A DNA stretch of 64,000 nt from an uncultured Pelagibacteraceae bacterium (GCA_902635865.1 CACPPD010000001.1:175495-239494), one strand, 5' to 3'; positions 1 to 16,250 are shown, numbered from the stretch's first letter. Program-made: numbers and translations. Notes: generated by a model not told the origin, from the sequence alone.

Positions 1-1100
1 ATAGTTGGTCAATGAGACAACCTTTAGGAGTTGTTGCAGGTATCACACCTTTTAACTTTCCAGCAATGGTTCCAATGTGGATGTTTCCAATAGCAATAGC
101 ATGTGGAAATACTTTTATTCTTAAACCATCAGAAAAAGACCCATCTTGTGGTCTAAGATTGGCTGAACTTCTATCTGAGGCTGGTCTTCCAGATGGAGTG
201 TTTAATGTAATAAATGGTGATAAAAAAGCTGTAGATGCAATTTTAGAAAATAAAGATATTAAAGCTGTTAGTTTTGTTGGATCTACTCCTATTGCAAAAT
301 ATATTTATGAAAATTCAGCTAAAAATGAAAAGAGAGTTCAAGCTTTAGGTGGAGCAAAAAATCATTTAGTTGTTATGCCAGATTGTGATTTGGATGGTGC
401 TGTAAATGGATTAATGGGCGCTGCTTATGGTTCAGCTGGAGAAAGATGTATGGCTCAATCAGTTGCTGTTGCAGTTGGAGATATTGGAGATGAGCTTGTA
501 TCAAGATTATCAAAAAAAGCTGAGGCGTTAAAAGTGGGTCCTGGAATGGATAAAACTTCAGAAATGGGACCTTTAGTTACAAAAGAACATTTAGAAAAAG
601 TTACAAATTATGTTGATTTAGGTGTTAAGGAGGGTGCAAAGCTAGTGGTTGATGGTAGAGGTTTAAAACTTCAAGGTTATGAAAATGGTTTCTATATTGG
701 TGGATGTTTATTTGATCATGTAAATAAGGATATGAGAATTTATAAAGAAGAAATATTCGGTCCAGTTTTATCAGTTATTCGGGTGAAAACTTTTGAGGAA
801 GCTGCAAAATTAATTAACGACCATGAGTACGGAAATGGAGTTAGTATTTATACAAGAGACGGTGATGCAGGCAGAACTTTTGCAAGCAAAATTCAAGTAG
901 GTATGGTTGGTATTAACGTGCCGATCCCAGTTCCAATGGCATTTCATAGTTTTGGTGGTTGGAAAAGATCTTTGTTTGGAGATAGTGGAATGCATGGTAT
1001 GGAAGGAATAAAATTTTACACTAAACTTAAAACAGTAACATCTAGATGGCCTTCAGGTGTCCGATCAAATGCGGAATTTGTTATGCCAACAATGAAATAA
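1..1100 (+). CDS. mmsA: Methylmalonate-semialdehyde dehydrogenase (CoA acylating), 5' end cut by window edge
   Basis: Frame is open upstream of the reported Met ([29 protein letters not shown]); ALDH family motifs LGGAKNH and [11 protein letters not shown], typical of MmsA. Confidence 0.9.
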   Translation, partial: SWSMRQPLGVVAGITPFNFPAMVPMWMFPIAIACGNTFILKPSEKDPSCGLRLAELLSEAGLPDGVFNVINGDKKAVDAILENKDIKAVSFVGSTPIAKYIYENSAKNEKRVQALGGAKNHLVVMPDCDLDGAVNGLMGAAYGSAGERCMAQSVAVAVGDIGDELVSRLSKKAEALKVGPGMDKTSEMGPLVTKEHLEKVTNYVDLGVKEGAKLVVDGRGLKLQGYENGFYIGGCLFDHVNKDMRIYKEEIFGPVLSVIRVKTFEEAAKLINDHEYGNGVSIYTRDGDAGRTFASKIQVGMVGINVPIPVPMAFHSFGGWKRSLFGDSGMHGMEGIKFYTKLKTVTSRWPSGVRSNAEFVMPTMK

Positions 1101-1109
1101 AGGAAATAG

Positions 1110-2072
1110 ATGACAAAAATATCTTTAATTGGTGCAGGCCAAATAGGTGGAACTCTTGCACATTTGATAGGGACAAAAGAATTAGTAAATGAAGTGGTTT
1201 TATTTGATGTAGCTAGTGGTATTGCAAAAGGTAAAGCATTAGATATTGCACAATCTTCATCTGTAGATGGTTTCAATGTTAGGTTTTCAGGAACTGATAA
1301 CTATGAAAGCATAATAGATTCAGATGTAATTATAATTACAGCTGGCGTTCCAAGAAAGCCTGGTATGAGTCGAGATGATCTCCTTGGAATAAATTTAAAA
1401 ATCATTAAACAAGTTGCTGAAGGTGTAAAGAAAAATGCTCCTAATGCTTTTGTGATCTGTATCACCAATCCTTTAGATGTTATGGTTATGGCATTTCAAA
1501 AATTTTCAGGTTTGCCATCAAATAAAGTAGTTGGTATGGCAGGTATTTTAGATAGTTCGAGATTTAAATTATTTTTATCATTAGAACTAAATGTGCCTGT
1601 AAGAGAAATTGAGGCAATGGTTATGGGTGGTCATGGTGACACCATGGTCCCTATGCCAAGATTTACAAAAATTTCAGGTAAACCTTTGTTAGATCTTGTA
1701 AAGGATGGAAAGATTTCATCAGAAAGGGTTGAGGAAATTAATCAAAGAACAAGAGATGGCGGTGCTGAAATAGTTAAATATTTAGAAAAAGGATCAGCCT
1801 TTTATGCACCAGCAGCTTCAGGTGTTCAAATGGCAGAAGCATATTTGAATGATCAGAAAAAATTATTACCCTGCGCTGTACAATTAAATGGAGAATATGG
1901 TGTGAAAAATGTTTATGCAGGTGTTCCTGTTGTCATTGGAAAAAATGGTGTAGAAAAAATTGAAGAGATTGATTTAGATGAAAAAGAAAAAAAAGAATTT
2001 ATGCATTCAATAGATGCTGTAAAAGCTTTATGGGAAGCTGCATCTAAAATAGATCCTGATTTATCTAAATAA
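1110..2072 (+). CDS. mdh: Malate dehydrogenase
   Basis: [17 protein letters not shown] Rossmann motif, [19 protein letters not shown]; next to the suc genes. Confidence 0.95.
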   Translation: MTKISLIGAGQIGGTLAHLIGTKELVNEVVLFDVASGIAKGKALDIAQSSSVDGFNVRFSGTDNYESIIDSDVIIITAGVPRKPGMSRDDLLGINLKIIKQVAEGVKKNAPNAFVICITNPLDVMVMAFQKFSGLPSNKVVGMAGILDSSRFKLFLSLELNVPVREIEAMVMGGHGDTMVPMPRFTKISGKPLLDLVKDGKISSERVEEINQRTRDGGAEIVKYLEKGSAFYAPAASGVQMAEAYLNDQKKLLPCAVQLNGEYGVKNVYAGVPVVIGKNGVEKIEEIDLDEKEKKEFMHSIDAVKALWEAASKIDPDLSK

Positions 2073-2074
2073 TA

Positions 2075-3235
2075 ATGAATATTCACGAGCATCAAGCTAA
2101 ACAAATATTGAAAAAATATGGAGCTGTAGTTCCTGAAGGAGTATTTGCGCTTAATGTTGATGAACTTATTCAAAAAGCAAAAGCACTTAAAACTGAGAAA
2201 TATGTTCTTAAAGCACAAATTCATGCGGGTGGTAGAGGAAAGGCTGGTGGTGTTAAAATTTTAAATTCTATTGAGGAACTAACTGTAGCAGCTAAAGAAT
2301 TACTTGGAAAAAAACTAGTTACTCATCAAACTGGCCCTGAAGGTAGAGAGGTAAAAAGATTATACGTAGAAGAATCATCAAATATAGATAAAGAATTTTA
2401 CTTATCGTGCCTGGTTGATAGGGCAAGTTCTAAAATTGCATTTATATCAAGTGATCAAGGTGGAATGGATATTGAAGAGGTTGCTAGCAGTTCACCTGAA
2501 AAAATTATAACTACAAAAGTTGATATGGGTGATGAAATTTCTGACTCAGATTGTGAGAAGATAGTTAAAATTTTTAATTTAAATGAAGAAGCAAAAAAAC
2601 AAGCAATAACATTAATTAAATCAATATATAAAATGTTTGTCAGCACAGATGCAAACATGGTTGAAGTAAATCCATTGATTTTGACAAAAGAGGAAAAAAT
2701 TGTTTGTTTAGATGCAAAAGTTAATTTTGACTCAAATGCATTATTTAGACATCCAGAAATTGTTGAACTAAGAGATTTAAATGAGGAAGATTCTACAGAG
2801 ATAGAAGCTAGCAAGCATGATCTTGCATATATCAAGCTAGATGGAAGTATTGGATGTATGGTGAATGGGGCAGGATTGGCGATGGCAACAATGGATATAA
2901 TTAAATTGTATGGTAAAGAGCCAGCAAATTTTTTAGATGTAGGCGGTGGCGCATCTAAAGAAAAAGTATCTGCTGCATTAAAGATAATTCTCTCAGATAA
3001 AAATGTTAAAGGTATTTTAATTAATATTTTTGGAGGAATAATGAGATGTGATGTTCTTGCCCAAGGAGTAGTTGATGCAGCTAAAGAAATTAATATTAGT
3101 GTACCTTTGGTTGTAAGATTAGCAGGCACAAATTTCAAAGAAGGAAAAAAAATTCTTGATAATTCTGGATTAAAATTAATTTCTGCAGAAAATTTAGATG
3201 ATGCTGCTAAGAAAATTGTTGAGGCGATAAAATAA
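2075..3235 (+). CDS. sucC: Succinyl-CoA ligase beta subunit
   Basis: [16 protein letters not shown] start, [32 protein letters not shown]. Confidence 0.96.
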   Translation: MNIHEHQAKQILKKYGAVVPEGVFALNVDELIQKAKALKTEKYVLKAQIHAGGRGKAGGVKILNSIEELTVAAKELLGKKLVTHQTGPEGREVKRLYVEESSNIDKEFYLSCLVDRASSKIAFISSDQGGMDIEEVASSSPEKIITTKVDMGDEISDSDCEKIVKIFNLNEEAKKQAITLIKSIYKMFVSTDANMVEVNPLILTKEEKIVCLDAKVNFDSNALFRHPEIVELRDLNEEDSTEIEASKHDLAYIKLDGSIGCMVNGAGLAMATMDIIKLYGKEPANFLDVGGGASKEKVSAALKIILSDKNVKGILINIFGGIMRCDVLAQGVVDAAKEINISVPLVVRLAGTNFKEGKKILDNSGLKLISAENLDDAAKKIVEAIK

Positions 3236-3236
3236 A

Positions 3237-4112
3237 ATGTCGGTTTTGGTAAATAAAAATACTAAAGTAATTTGTCAGGGATTTACTGGCTCACATGGAA
3301 CATTTCATTCAGAGCAGGCCATAAAATATGGAACCAATCTTGTTGGTGGAGTTACCCCAAAGAAAGGTGGACAAAAACATTTAGACAGACCAGTTTTTAA
3401 TAGCGTTTTAGAGGCAAAAAATGAAGTAGGAGCAGATGCAACTATGATTTATGTACCTGCTAAATTTGCAGCAGCAGCAATCATTGAAGCTATTGATGCA
3501 TCAGTTGAACTTATTGTTTGTATAACAGAGGGTATTCCAATTCAGGATATGCTTAAGGTCAGACAAAAATTAAGTGGATCTAGAAGCAGATTAATTGGAC
3601 CTAATTGTCCAGGAATAATAACACCAGATGAATGTAAAATTGGGATTATGCCGGGAAGTATTCACAAAAGAGGAAGTGTTGGAATTGTATCAAGGTCAGG
3701 AACATTGACATATGAAGCAGTAGCCCAAACAACTGAAAATGGACTTGGTCAATCAACTTGTATTGGTATTGGTGGTGATCCTATTAATGGTACAAATTTT
3801 ATTGATTGTTTAGATTTATTTTTAAATGACTCTGAAACAGAATCTATTTTAATGATTGGTGAAATTGGTGGAACAGCTGAAGAAGAAGCGGCTGACTTTG
3901 TAAAAAATCATAAGATTAAAAAACCAATAGTTGGATTTATTGCTGGAATTACCGCTCCTCCAGGAAGGAGAATGGGGCATGCTGGTGCCATTATATCAGG
4001 TGGCAAGGGTGGAGCTGAAGATAAAATTAAAAAAATGGAAGAATGTGGTATTACAGTTGCCAAATCACCATCAATTATTGGAAAAACTTTATTTGATAAA
4101 CTGTCTAATTGA
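3237..4112 (+). CDS. sucD: Succinyl-CoA ligase alpha subunit
   Basis: [42 protein letters not shown]. Confidence 0.96.
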   Translation: MSVLVNKNTKVICQGFTGSHGTFHSEQAIKYGTNLVGGVTPKKGGQKHLDRPVFNSVLEAKNEVGADATMIYVPAKFAAAAIIEAIDASVELIVCITEGIPIQDMLKVRQKLSGSRSRLIGPNCPGIITPDECKIGIMPGSIHKRGSVGIVSRSGTLTYEAVAQTTENGLGQSTCIGIGGDPINGTNFIDCLDLFLNDSETESILMIGEIGGTAEEEAADFVKNHKIKKPIVGFIAGITAPPGRRMGHAGAIISGGKGGAEDKIKKMEECGITVAKSPSIIGKTLFDKLSN

Positions 4113-4146
4113 AAAAAAATATTAGAGGGATATATTAAATAAAAAG

Positions 4147-7065
4147 ATGTCTTCATCAAAAAATCTTGATTTCGAAAAAACTTCATTTTTAAACAAATCT
4201 AATAGTGCATTTATAGAAGAAATGTATTTAAAGTTTGTAAATAAAGATGCTGATCTTCCAGAAAGTTGGGCAAATTATTTTGAGGGAATTGGTGAAGAAT
4301 TAAATGTTATAGCAAAAGAAATTAATGGTCCATCATGGGGACCTACTAAAAAAAAGATTGATATTGATGAATTACAAAAAAAAATAGAAGAACAAGATAA
4401 AAATGATTTTGATAATGTCAAATTAGACACTTCAGAAAAATTTAATTTTCAATTACTTGCTGACTCAAATAAAGATTCTATTAGTGCTGTAGCATTAATT
4501 AGAGCATATAGACTAAGAGGACATTTATTAGCAGATCTTGATCCTTTAGAAATGAGAGAGTCAGAATATCTAGATGAGCTTCATCCAGATTTTTATGGTT
4601 TTAAAAAAGAAAATTACGATAAGAAAATTTTTCTAAACGGGGTAATCAATCGTAAATATGCAAATATAAAAGAAATACTTAAGTTTATGAAGAAAACCTA
4701 CTGTGGAAAAATAGGTTATGAGTTCATGCATATTTCAAACCCAGATGAAAGAAAGTGGTTTAGGGACAGGATAGAGCAAGATAAAAATGCACTTCAATTT
4801 ACAAAAAATGGTAAAGAGGCAATTTTAAATAAATTGGTACAGGCAGAAGGATTTGAAAAATTTTTAGCTACAAAGTATGTGGGAACAAAAAGATTTGGTT
4901 TAGATGGTGGTGAAAGTTTAATACCTGCTCTTGAACAAATAATAAAAATTGGTGGTCAAAATAATATAAAAGAAGTTAAAATAGGTATGTCTCATAGAGG
5001 AAGGCTTAACGTTTTAGCAAATGTTTTACAAAAATCTTACAAAAAAATTTTTAATGAGTTTGCTGGTGAGTTTAGTACTGATTCTGAAGATAGTGCTGGA
5101 GATGTAAAATATCATCTTGGAGCGTCGTCTGATAGAGAATTTGATGGAAATTCAGTACATGTCAGTTTAACAGATAATCCCTCTCATTTAGAAGCTGTTA
5201 ACCCAGTTGTTTTAGGTCAAACAAGAGCCAAACAATTTTTCCATAAAGACCGTGAAAGAAATAAAGTTATACCTATTCTTATTCATGGGGATGCAGCCTT
5301 TGCTGGCCAAGGAGTTGTAGCAGAATGTTTTGCAATGTCTGGACTACCAGGACATAACACTGGAGGAACAATTCATATTATTGTTAATAACCAAATAGGA
5401 TTTACTACTAGTCCAAGATTTGCGAGGTCTTCACCTTATCCATCTGATGTTGCAAAAATGGTAGAGGCTCCAATTCTACATGTTAATGGTGATGATCCAG
5501 AAGCAGTTGTTTATGCAACTAGAATAGCAACTGAATTTCGATTAAAATTTAATAGAGACGTCGTAGTAGATTTAATTTGTTATAGAAGATTTGGACATAA
5601 CGAGGGAGATGAGCCTTCATTTACTCAACCTTTAATGTATAAAAAAATTAGATCTCATCCCAGTGTTTACAAAATTTATGGAAATAAATTAGTAAACGAA
5701 AAATCTATAACTGAAGAATTATTAAATCAAAACGTTAAATCATTTAAAGATTTACTTGATGAACAATACAAAAGTGCAAAAGATTATAAACCAAAAATAG
5801 AATGGTTTGAGGGAACATGGTCAAGATATAAACCTGAAAGAGGTAAAGATAAAAGGGGTATAACTGGTTTCGATGAAAATAAATTAAAAATAATTTCAGA
5901 TAAAATAAATGGTATTCCTGAGGAAAAAAATATTCACAAGACTATCTCTAAAATATTTAATGCTAGAAAAGAAAGTATCGAAAAAGGTACTGGAATCGAT
6001 TGGTCTTCAGCTGAATCTTTAGCTTTTGGATCTTTGCTAGAAGAGGGATATCCAGTTAGACTTGTAGGACAAGACTCTGGAAGAGGAACATTCAGTCAAC
6101 GACATTCCGTTTTAAGAAATCAAATAGACAATTCTAGGTACATTCCCCTTAATAATATTTCTAAAAATCAAAAGCAATTTGAAGTAGTAGATAGTTTTTT
6201 ATCTGAACTTGCGGTTTTAGGTTTTGAATATGGTTATAGTCTAGTAGAGCCAAACACACTTACTCTTTGGGAAGCACAATTCGGTGACTTTGCTAATGGA
6301 GCTCAAGTAGTAATTGATCAATTTATTGCATCTGGCGAGAGAAAATGGAATAGAGCATCTGGTATAGTAATGTTGTTACCCCACGGATATGAAGGACAAG
6401 GACCAGAACATTCTTCAGCAAGATTAGAAAGATTTTTACAACTATGCTCAAACGATAATATGCAAGTAATGAACTGCACAACCCCAGCAAATTATTTTCA
6501 TGCTTTAAGAAGACAAATGCATAGGAGTTTCAGAAAGCCACTAATCATAATGACACCAAAATCATTATTAAGAAATAAGTATTGTGTTTCAAGTTTAGAA
6601 GATTTTAACAAAAAAAATACTTTCCATAGAGTATTGTGGGATCATGCTATGGATCCTAAGTCTAAAGGATTTATTAAACTAAAAGAAAGTTCTAAAATAA
6701 GAAAAGTAATTCTTTGTTCTGGAAAAGTATATTTTGATTTGTTAGACGCCAGAGAAAAGTTTAAAAGAGATGATGTAGTGATGTATCGAATTGAACAATT
6801 GTATCCATTTCCAGCAAAAGCTTTGGTTAAGGAGTTAAAACCGTACTCTAAAAATGCTGAATTCTTTTGGTGTCAAGAAGAACCAAAAAATATGGGTGCT
6901 TGGTTTTCAGTTAGAGATTATATCCAATGGACATTAGACACTTTAAAGGCTAATAATAATAAAATTTCTTATATAGGAAGAAGCCCAGACGCAACTCCTG
7001 CAACAGGATATGCCAAAAGGCATAATTCTCAACAACAAGAAATAATTAACAAGGTATTTGATTAA
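4147..7065 (+). CDS. sucA: 2-oxoglutarate dehydrogenase E1 component
   Basis: 972 aa; [54 protein letters not shown]. Confidence 0.97.
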   Translation: MSSSKNLDFEKTSFLNKSNSAFIEEMYLKFVNKDADLPESWANYFEGIGEELNVIAKEINGPSWGPTKKKIDIDELQKKIEEQDKNDFDNVKLDTSEKFNFQLLADSNKDSISAVALIRAYRLRGHLLADLDPLEMRESEYLDELHPDFYGFKKENYDKKIFLNGVINRKYANIKEILKFMKKTYCGKIGYEFMHISNPDERKWFRDRIEQDKNALQFTKNGKEAILNKLVQAEGFEKFLATKYVGTKRFGLDGGESLIPALEQIIKIGGQNNIKEVKIGMSHRGRLNVLANVLQKSYKKIFNEFAGEFSTDSEDSAGDVKYHLGASSDREFDGNSVHVSLTDNPSHLEAVNPVVLGQTRAKQFFHKDRERNKVIPILIHGDAAFAGQGVVAECFAMSGLPGHNTGGTIHIIVNNQIGFTTSPRFARSSPYPSDVAKMVEAPILHVNGDDPEAVVYATRIATEFRLKFNRDVVVDLICYRRFGHNEGDEPSFTQPLMYKKIRSHPSVYKIYGNKLVNEKSITEELLNQNVKSFKDLLDEQYKSAKDYKPKIEWFEGTWSRYKPERGKDKRGITGFDENKLKIISDKINGIPEEKNIHKTISKIFNARKESIEKGTGIDWSSAESLAFGSLLEEGYPVRLVGQDSGRGTFSQRHSVLRNQIDNSRYIPLNNISKNQKQFEVVDSFLSELAVLGFEYGYSLVEPNTLTLWEAQFGDFANGAQVVIDQFIASGERKWNRASGIVMLLPHGYEGQGPEHSSARLERFLQLCSNDNMQVMNCTTPANYFHALRRQMHRSFRKPLIIMTPKSLLRNKYCVSSLEDFNKKNTFHRVLWDHAMDPKSKGFIKLKESSKIRKVILCSGKVYFDLLDAREKFKRDDVVMYRIEQLYPFPAKALVKELKPYSKNAEFFWCQEEPKNMGAWFSVRDYIQWTLDTLKANNNKISYIGRSPDATPATGYAKRHNSQQQEIINKVFD

Positions 7066-7070
7066 TTTTA

Positions 7071-8369
7071 ATGAGTGAAAAAATAGTAGTCCCAGTTCTT
7101 GGTGAAAGCATAACAGAAGCGACAGTTGCAAAATGGTTAAAAAACGCAGGTGATACAGTCGAAGCAGACGAGCCAATTGTAGAGCTTGAGACAGACAAAG
7201 TAAACTTAGAAGTGCCATCTCCAATTTCTGGTGTTTTAACAGAGATAAATTCACAAGATGGATCAGTCGTTGAAGTAGGAGCATTATTAGGTTCTGTATC
7301 AGAAGAAGGTGGAGTGGTTAAATCTGCACCAAAAACCCAAAAAGAAATCAAGCAAGAGAAGATAGTTCCTGCAGAGAGCAATGTAATTAAATTAGATGCA
7401 AATAAAAAAGAACCAAAAGTATTTGAAGAAAAAGAGACAGAAAAAACCAAAGAGAAACCTTTAGTTTTAACTGAGGAAGTTAAACCAGATGTTGCTCCAA
7501 AAAGAGATATTAATCCAACCTTGTCTCCAGCAGTGAGAAAAATAGTAACTGAAAATAATATTGATATTAATTTAATTCAAGGTTCAGGAAAAGATGGGAG
7601 AGTTTTAAAAGGAGATTTAATAAGTTTGATGGGTGCAAATCCAAAACCATCTGAAAGAAAAATTCAATATGGTGAAGAAGAACGAATTAAAATGACTAGG
7701 TTGAGACAAACTATTGCAAAAAGATTAAAGCAAGCTCAAGAGAATGCTGCTCTTTTAACTACATTTAACGAGGTTGATATGAGCAGTGTAATGGAAATGA
7801 GGAAAGAAAATCAAGAGGATTTCCAATTTCGTTATGGGATAAAATTAGGATTTATGTCATTCTTTGTTAAAGCATGTGTAGTTGCTTTAAAAAATTTCCC
7901 TGCCGTGAATGCTGAAATAGATGGTGATGAGATTATCTATAAAAACTATTATAATATTAGTTTTGCTGTTGGAACAGATAAAGGTTTGGTTGTTCCAGTT
8001 TTAAGAAATGCAGATGAATTATCTTTTGCTGATATAGAAAAAAATATTAAAGAAATTTCAGAAAAAGCTCGAGATGGAAAGCTAACAATTGAAGATCTTC
8101 AAGGAGGAACATTTACAATAAGTAATGGAGGTGTGTATGGGTCTATGCTTTCAACCCCAATACTAAATTTACCTCAATCTGGTGTGTTGGGCATGCATAA
8201 TATAGTAGAAAGACCTATTGTTGTAGATGGTGAAATCAAAATAAGACCAATTATGTATTTAGCATTATCATATGATCATAGAATTATTGATGGAAAAGAA
8301 TCAGTATCTTTTCTTAAAATGATTAAAGAAAACTTAGAAAACCCTAGAAGGTTGTTTTTAGATATTTAA
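7071..8369 (+). CDS. sucB: Dihydrolipoyl succinyltransferase (E2)
   Basis: Lipoyl domain [13 protein letters not shown]-terminal [19 protein letters not shown]. Confidence 0.96.
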   Translation: MSEKIVVPVLGESITEATVAKWLKNAGDTVEADEPIVELETDKVNLEVPSPISGVLTEINSQDGSVVEVGALLGSVSEEGGVVKSAPKTQKEIKQEKIVPAESNVIKLDANKKEPKVFEEKETEKTKEKPLVLTEEVKPDVAPKRDINPTLSPAVRKIVTENNIDINLIQGSGKDGRVLKGDLISLMGANPKPSERKIQYGEEERIKMTRLRQTIAKRLKQAQENAALLTTFNEVDMSSVMEMRKENQEDFQFRYGIKLGFMSFFVKACVVALKNFPAVNAEIDGDEIIYKNYYNISFAVGTDKGLVVPVLRNADELSFADIEKNIKEISEKARDGKLTIEDLQGGTFTISNGGVYGSMLSTPILNLPQSGVLGMHNIVERPIVVDGEIKIRPIMYLALSYDHRIIDGKESVSFLKMIKENLENPRRLFLDI

Positions 8370-9770
8370 ATGTCAGAAAAATTTCAAGCTGTAGTTATTG
8401 GAGGTGGACCGGGTGGTTATGTATGCGCGATCAGACTTGCCCAATTAGGATTAAAAACTGCATGTGTAGAGTCTAGAGGGTCTTTGGGAGGTACTTGTTT
8501 AAATATCGGTTGTATTCCATCAAAAAGCTTACTTAATCTGTCTGAAGAATTTCACAAAGTAAAAAGTTTAGCAAATAAAGGTATTGAAGTTGGTGAAGTA
8601 AAATTAAATTTAGACAAAATGATGAAAAGTAAAGATAAAGCTGTAACCGTTCTTACAAAAGGTGTTGAGTTTCTTTTGAAAAAAAACAAAGTTACTTACT
8701 TTAAAGGACATGGAAGTTTTAAATCTAAAAATGAAATTTTAATAAAGGATGATAAAAATAAAGAAAACATCATCCAAACAGAAAAAACAGTTATTGCTAC
8801 AGGATCAGTTCCAGTTTCATTACCAGGAATAGAAATAGATGAGAAAACAATTGTCTCATCAACAGGTGCTTTAAAGTTAGAAAAGGTACCTAAGAAAATG
8901 GTCGTAGTAGGAGGAGGCTATATAGGATTGGAGATGGGATCTGTATGGTCAAGACTTGGAGCAGAGGTGCAAGTTGTTGAATTTTTAGATCATATTACAC
9001 CTGGAATGGATAAAGAAATCTCTTCAGAATTTATGAAAATTTTAAAAAAACAGGGAATGAAATTTAATATGCAAAATAAAGTTGAAACAATTAAAAAAAA
9101 TGCCTTAGGTGCAGTAGTTTCAACAGTAGATAAAGATGGTAATAAAAATAATTTTGAGTGTGATGTTGTTTTGATTTCTGTTGGCAGAAAACCTAATACA
9201 GATGGTTTGAATTTAGAGTCTGTAGGAGTAGATCTTGATGAAAGAAATAGAATTAAAACTGATAAAATTTTTAAAACTAACGTTGAAAATATTTATGCAA
9301 TAGGCGATGTAATTGCTGGTCCAATGCTTGCACATAAAGCGGAGGACGAAGGTATAGCAGTTGCAGAAAACATAGTTGGTCAATCTGGACATGTAAATTA
9401 CGATACAATCCCAGGAGTAGTTTATACAACACCAGAAGTAGCATCAATCGGTAAAACTGAGGAACAATTAAAAGAATTAAATAAAAAATATAAAGTAGGG
9501 AAATTTTCGTTTATGGCTAATTCAAGAGCTAAGGCCATAGATGATGCGGAAGGTTTTGTTAAAATTTTAGCCGATGAGCAAACAGATAAAGTATTAGGTG
9601 CACATATAATTGGACCTCATGCAGGAGAATTAATTGCAGAGATCGGTGTTGCAATGGAATTTGGCGCAAGTGCAGAAGATATCGCCCGAACTTGTCATGC
9701 TCATCCGACGTTTTCTGAAGCAGTTAAAGAAGCTGCTTTATCAGTAGATAAAAGAGCAATACACTCTTAA
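8370..9770 (+). CDS. lpd: Dihydrolipoyl dehydrogenase
   Basis: [30 protein letters not shown] redox disulfide, [15 protein letters not shown]. Confidence 0.96.
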   Translation: MSEKFQAVVIGGGPGGYVCAIRLAQLGLKTACVESRGSLGGTCLNIGCIPSKSLLNLSEEFHKVKSLANKGIEVGEVKLNLDKMMKSKDKAVTVLTKGVEFLLKKNKVTYFKGHGSFKSKNEILIKDDKNKENIIQTEKTVIATGSVPVSLPGIEIDEKTIVSSTGALKLEKVPKKMVVVGGGYIGLEMGSVWSRLGAEVQVVEFLDHITPGMDKEISSEFMKILKKQGMKFNMQNKVETIKKNALGAVVSTVDKDGNKNNFECDVVLISVGRKPNTDGLNLESVGVDLDERNRIKTDKIFKTNVENIYAIGDVIAGPMLAHKAEDEGIAVAENIVGQSGHVNYDTIPGVVYTTPEVASIGKTEEQLKELNKKYKVGKFSFMANSRAKAIDDAEGFVKILADEQTDKVLGAHIIGPHAGELIAEIGVAMEFGASAEDIARTCHAHPTFSEAVKEAALSVDKRAIHS

Positions 9771-9792
9771 TTTTTTTTCATATTATAAAAAT

Positions 9793-11748
9793 ATGAAATA
9801 TCCGATTCTTGTACCAAATATCTTTAATCATCCATTCACTTATGAAAGTAGTTTAAAACTTAAAGTTGGTGATTATGTAATGGTACCTTTTGGAAAATCA
9901 AAAATTACCGGTGTTGTTTGGGACGAATTTGAAAAAAATAATAATAAAAATTTTAAGACTAAAAATATAATCAAGAAATTAGACGTTACTCCGTTAAAAA
10001 AAAATACAATAAATTTTTTAAATTGGTTTGCAGAATATAATCTTATCCCAAAGGGTATGGCTTTAAAGTTAGTACTCTTAACTAGTAATGCGGTAGAGAA
10101 CAAAGAAACTCAACTTTATCAAATATTTGATAGCAAAATTAAACAAACCTTAATCAAGCTATCTAGTGATCAAAATAAATCTCTAAAAAAAATGAATGCT
10201 TCAAATAAAAAATTTAGAGTTCATGTTTTACAAGGTACAACTGGATCAGGAAAAACTTTAGTTTATTTTGAAGCGTTAAAACCACTGATAGTGAAGGGTT
10301 TTCAAGGATTAATTTTATTACCAGAAATAGGTCTCACCAGTCAGTTTGAACAAAAATTTTTAGAATATTTTGGTTTCAATCCTGCAGTTTGGCATTCGGG
10401 CATTTCAAAAAAAAAGAAAGAATTAATTTGGAGTGGTGTTTCTAACGGTAAAATAAAAATAGTTATTGGTGCAAGGTCCTCATTATTTTTACCATTTAAA
10501 AAATTAGGAATGATAATTGTTGATGAGGAACATGATCAATCATTTAAACAAGACGAAGGCATAACCTACAATGCTCGTGATATGGCAATTTCCAGAGCAT
10601 CTTTCGAAAATATTCCAATCAATTTGATTACTGCTGTTCCTTCCATAGAAACTTTTGAAAATATTAAAAAAGGTAAATACGAGGTCTCTAGATTAAATGA
10701 AAGATATCAAAAGGCGGCGTTACCCAATTATGAAATTATTAATTTAAATAATACAAAACTTGAAAAACAATCATGGTTATCAAATAAAATTATTGAAAAA
10801 GTTAATTCACATTTGGAAAAAAAAGATCAAGTTTTGTTTTTTTTAAACAGAAGAGGTTTTTCTCCAAATGCTTTATGTAATAAATGTTTTACAAGTTTTA
10901 CATGTCCAAATTGTACTATCAATTTAGTTTATCATAAAAATAAAAATAACCTATTGTGCCATTATTGTGGATATAAATCTGATATGAAAAGAAACTGTAC
11001 AAAAGAAGGCAATTGTGAATTTATTTTTAGTGGCCCTGGTGTTGAGAGAATTTCAGAAGAAGTAAAAAGAAAATTTCCTGGTAAAAAAATAGAGATCTTT
11101 TCAAGTGACACTATGAATAAAAAAGATTCTAAAGAAAAAATAGATAAAATTATTAATAATGAAACTCATATTTTAGTTGGAACTCAATTAATTTCAAAAG
11201 GTTTTCATTTTCCAAGCTTAAATTGTATTGTAGTTGTAGATATTGATCTTTCATCTCAAGGACATGATTTAAGAGGTGCAGAAAAAAATTTACAGCTTTA
11301 TCATCAACTTTCAGGACGTGCAGGAAGAACAGGAAAGCCAGCAATCGTATACTTTCAAACCTACGAAAATAATACTAAGATGATTTCAGAAATTACAAGT
11401 AAAAATCCAGATATTTTTTTAGAAAGAGAACTGGAGATAAGGAAAAAAAATAAACTTCCACCATTTCAAAGATTTATTTCTTTAATCTTAACTGGAGACA
11501 ATGAAATTAAATTAGAAAAAGAAGCTATTAATTTTAAAAATTTTATTGAAAACAAAATTGAAGGAAAAATATTAGGGCCAGTGAATGCTCCATTGTTTAG
11601 ATTAAAGAGAAAATTTAGAATTAGATTTTTAATTAGAGGCTTAAAATCTATGAAACTACAAAGTTCTCTTGCAAAAATTATTCCAAAATATAAATTTTCT
11701 TCTGGAATAAAACTTTCAGTTGATGTTGACCCAATTAACTTCAATTAA
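9793..11748 (+). CDS. priA: Primosomal protein N' (PriA helicase)
   Basis: GTTGSGKT Walker A, DEEHDQSFKQ, four CxxC zinc motifs (CNKC, CPNC, CHYC), SGRAGRTGKPA. Confidence 0.92.
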   Translation: MKYPILVPNIFNHPFTYESSLKLKVGDYVMVPFGKSKITGVVWDEFEKNNNKNFKTKNIIKKLDVTPLKKNTINFLNWFAEYNLIPKGMALKLVLLTSNAVENKETQLYQIFDSKIKQTLIKLSSDQNKSLKKMNASNKKFRVHVLQGTTGSGKTLVYFEALKPLIVKGFQGLILLPEIGLTSQFEQKFLEYFGFNPAVWHSGISKKKKELIWSGVSNGKIKIVIGARSSLFLPFKKLGMIIVDEEHDQSFKQDEGITYNARDMAISRASFENIPINLITAVPSIETFENIKKGKYEVSRLNERYQKAALPNYEIINLNNTKLEKQSWLSNKIIEKVNSHLEKKDQVLFFLNRRGFSPNALCNKCFTSFTCPNCTINLVYHKNKNNLLCHYCGYKSDMKRNCTKEGNCEFIFSGPGVERISEEVKRKFPGKKIEIFSSDTMNKKDSKEKIDKIINNETHILVGTQLISKGFHFPSLNCIVVVDIDLSSQGHDLRGAEKNLQLYHQLSGRAGRTGKPAIVYFQTYENNTKMISEITSKNPDIFLERELEIRKKNKLPPFQRFISLILTGDNEIKLEKEAINFKNFIENKIEGKILGPVNAPLFRLKRKFRIRFLIRGLKSMKLQSSLAKIIPKYKFSSGIKLSVDVDPINFN

Positions 11749-11752
11749 CCTC

Positions 11753-11770
11753 AAAAAAGAGACCTTTTTT
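11753..11770 (+). terminator. Hairpin with A/T stem after priA, possible intrinsic terminator
   Basis: AAAAAAG-AGAC-CTTTTTT inverted repeat just after the priA stop; stem is mostly A-T so stability is modest. Confidence 0.4.
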
Positions 11771-11856
11771 ACCAATCCGCTACTTGAAGACATAAGGGTC
11801 ATATGTTATTTAGGGCGTGATTTTTAAATAATCTTCAACATTATAGAGGAACCAAG

Positions 11857-12414
11857 TTGAGTAAAGACACCGGATTTTCAATAACTTCAGCTGAAAGGTA
11901 CTCTCTTGCGCTTTTTGAACTTTCAGAGGAAAACAATCTTTTAAGTCAGATCGAAGATCAGTCTTCATCTATACTTAATTTAATAGATCAAAGTGAAGAT
12001 TTTTCTAATTTGATTAAAGATCCAACTACAAGCCAAGTAGATTTACTAAAAGTAATCAATACAATCTCTGAAAATAATAAATTTGAGTCTTTATTTAAAA
12101 ATTTTTTAAGTTTCTTAATTCGAAAAAGACGTTTTTTTTTTATTGAGCGTATACTTAAAAGCTTTATTGAAATTTGTTCAAGAAAAAGAGGTGAACTTAA
12201 AGCAGAATTGAAATCAGCAAAAGAATTATCTAATGAAGAAATTACAAAAATTACAGAAGAGTTAACAAAAAATTTTAGCTCAAAAATAAAATTAAACTAT
12301 AAATATGACGAAAGTTTAATAGGAGGTTTGGTAGTACAAGTAGGAAGTACTATGGTCGATACCTCAATTAAAAATAAATTACAACAAATCGAAAATAGAA
12401 TGATAGAGGCATAA
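11857..12414 (+). CDS. atpH: ATP synthase F1 delta subunit (TTG start)
   Basis: 185 aa in frame directly upstream of atpA; ERYSLALFELSEEN start, C-terminal DESLIGGLVVQVGSTMVDTSIKNKLQQI; 'agagga' before a TTG start. Confidence 0.92.
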   Translation: MSKDTGFSITSAERYSLALFELSEENNLLSQIEDQSSSILNLIDQSEDFSNLIKDPTTSQVDLLKVINTISENNKFESLFKNFLSFLIRKRRFFFIERILKSFIEICSRKRGELKAELKSAKELSNEEITKITEELTKNFSSKIKLNYKYDESLIGGLVVQVGSTMVDTSIKNKLQQIENRMIEA

Positions 12415-13950
12415 ATGGAAATAAATCCTTCAGAAGTTACAAAAATATTAAAAGAACAAATTAAAAATTTTGGCGATAAAGCAGAAGTCACAGAAGTTGG
12501 TCAAGTTTTATCGGTTGGAGATGGTATTGCTAGGATTTATGGTTTGGATAATGTTCAAGCTGGGGAGATGGTAGAGTTTGCAGATGGTTCAAAAGGGATG
12601 GCTCTAAACTTAGAAAGTGAAAACGTTGGTGTCGTAATTTTTGGTGATGACAGAAATGTTAAAGAAGGAGATGTAGTAAAAAGAACTGGTAATATTGTTG
12701 ATACTCCAGTTGGAAAAGAATTATTAGGAAGAGTAGTGGATGGTTTAGGAAATCCTATCGATGGAAAAGGACCATTAGATAAAGGAATTAAAAAAAGCAG
12801 GGTTGAAGTAAAAGCTCCTGGTATTATTCCACGACAATCAGTAAGTGAACCAATGCAAACTGGTCTTAAATCAATTGATAGTCTAGTTCCGATTGGAAGA
12901 GGACAGAGAGAATTAATTATTGGTGATAGACAAACTGGTAAAACAGCAGTTGCAGTAGATGCAATTATTAATCAAAAAAAAATCAATGAATCTGGTGATG
13001 AAAAACAAAAACTGTATTGTATATACGTTGCAGTTGGACAAAAAAGATCAACAGTAAGACAAATTCAAAAAACATTAGAAGAAGCTGGAGCTATGGAGTA
13101 CACAACAATCGTTGCTGCTACTGCATCTGACTCTGCTCCTTTACAATTCTTAGCACCATACACAGGTTGTGCTATGGGTGAGTATTTTAGAGATAATGGA
13201 ATGCATGCGTTAATAATTTATGATGATTTGTCTAAACAAGCAGTTGCTTATAGACAAATGTCATTGCTATTAAGAAGACCGCCGGGACGTGAGGCTTATC
13301 CTGGAGATGTATTTTATCTTCACAGTAGATTACTTGAGAGAGCAGCTAAATTAAGTGATGAACATGGTGGTGGATCACTTACTGCACTGCCAATTATTGA
13401 AACACAAGGTGGAGACGTATCCGCGTTCATTCCAACTAACGTTATTTCAATTACAGACGGACAAATTTTCCTTGAAACAGAACTATTTAACCAAGGTATA
13501 AGACCTGCAATTAACGTAGGTTTGTCAGTATCAAGGGTTGGTTCATCAGCTCAAACTAAAGCGATGAAAAAAGTTTCTGGTTCAATGAAATTAGAGCTAG
13601 CACAATACAGAGAAATGGCAGCTTTTGCTCAATTTGGATCTGATTTAGATGCATCTACCCAGCAACTTTTAAATAGAGGCTCGAAATTAACTGAACTTTT
13701 AAAACAAAAACAATATTCACCCATGACTGTTGCCGAACAAGTTATTTCAGTATTTTGTGGAGTAAAAGGTTATCTGGATGATATTGATTTAAAAGACGTT
13801 GCTGAATTTGAGAGCAAGATTATTGAAAAATGTAAATCAGATAAGCCTGAAATTATCGAGTCAATTTTAATTTCAGGAAAACTTGAGGAAGATAAAGAAA
13901 AATTACTTGTTGAGGTGATCACTCAATTAAAAGGAAATTTTAAATCTTAA
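12415..13950 (+). CDS. atpA: ATP synthase F1 alpha subunit
   Basis: GDRQTGKTA Walker [26 protein letters not shown]. Confidence 0.98.
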   Translation: MEINPSEVTKILKEQIKNFGDKAEVTEVGQVLSVGDGIARIYGLDNVQAGEMVEFADGSKGMALNLESENVGVVIFGDDRNVKEGDVVKRTGNIVDTPVGKELLGRVVDGLGNPIDGKGPLDKGIKKSRVEVKAPGIIPRQSVSEPMQTGLKSIDSLVPIGRGQRELIIGDRQTGKTAVAVDAIINQKKINESGDEKQKLYCIYVAVGQKRSTVRQIQKTLEEAGAMEYTTIVAATASDSAPLQFLAPYTGCAMGEYFRDNGMHALIIYDDLSKQAVAYRQMSLLLRRPPGREAYPGDVFYLHSRLLERAAKLSDEHGGGSLTALPIIETQGGDVSAFIPTNVISITDGQIFLETELFNQGIRPAINVGLSVSRVGSSAQTKAMKKVSGSMKLELAQYREMAAFAQFGSDLDASTQQLLNRGSKLTELLKQKQYSPMTVAEQVISVFCGVKGYLDDIDLKDVAEFESKIIEKCKSDKPEIIESILISGKLEEDKEKLLVEVITQLKGNFKS

Positions 13951-13956
13951 AAATTT

Positions 13957-16249
<2,293 letters not shown>

Positions 16250-16250
<1 letters not shown>

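Noticed and set aside
2455-3138. 227 aa minus-strand ORF inside sucC
   Set aside because: Antisense shadow of a clear sucC coding frame; low-complexity translation (Ser/Ile/Thr rich) with no recognisable motif.
3931-4125. 64 aa plus-strand ORF in another frame of sucD
   Set aside because: Out-of-frame shadow of sucD.
6943-7450. Two minus-strand ORFs (113 and 134 aa) across sucA/sucB
   Set aside because: Antisense to strong coding sequence, no motif.
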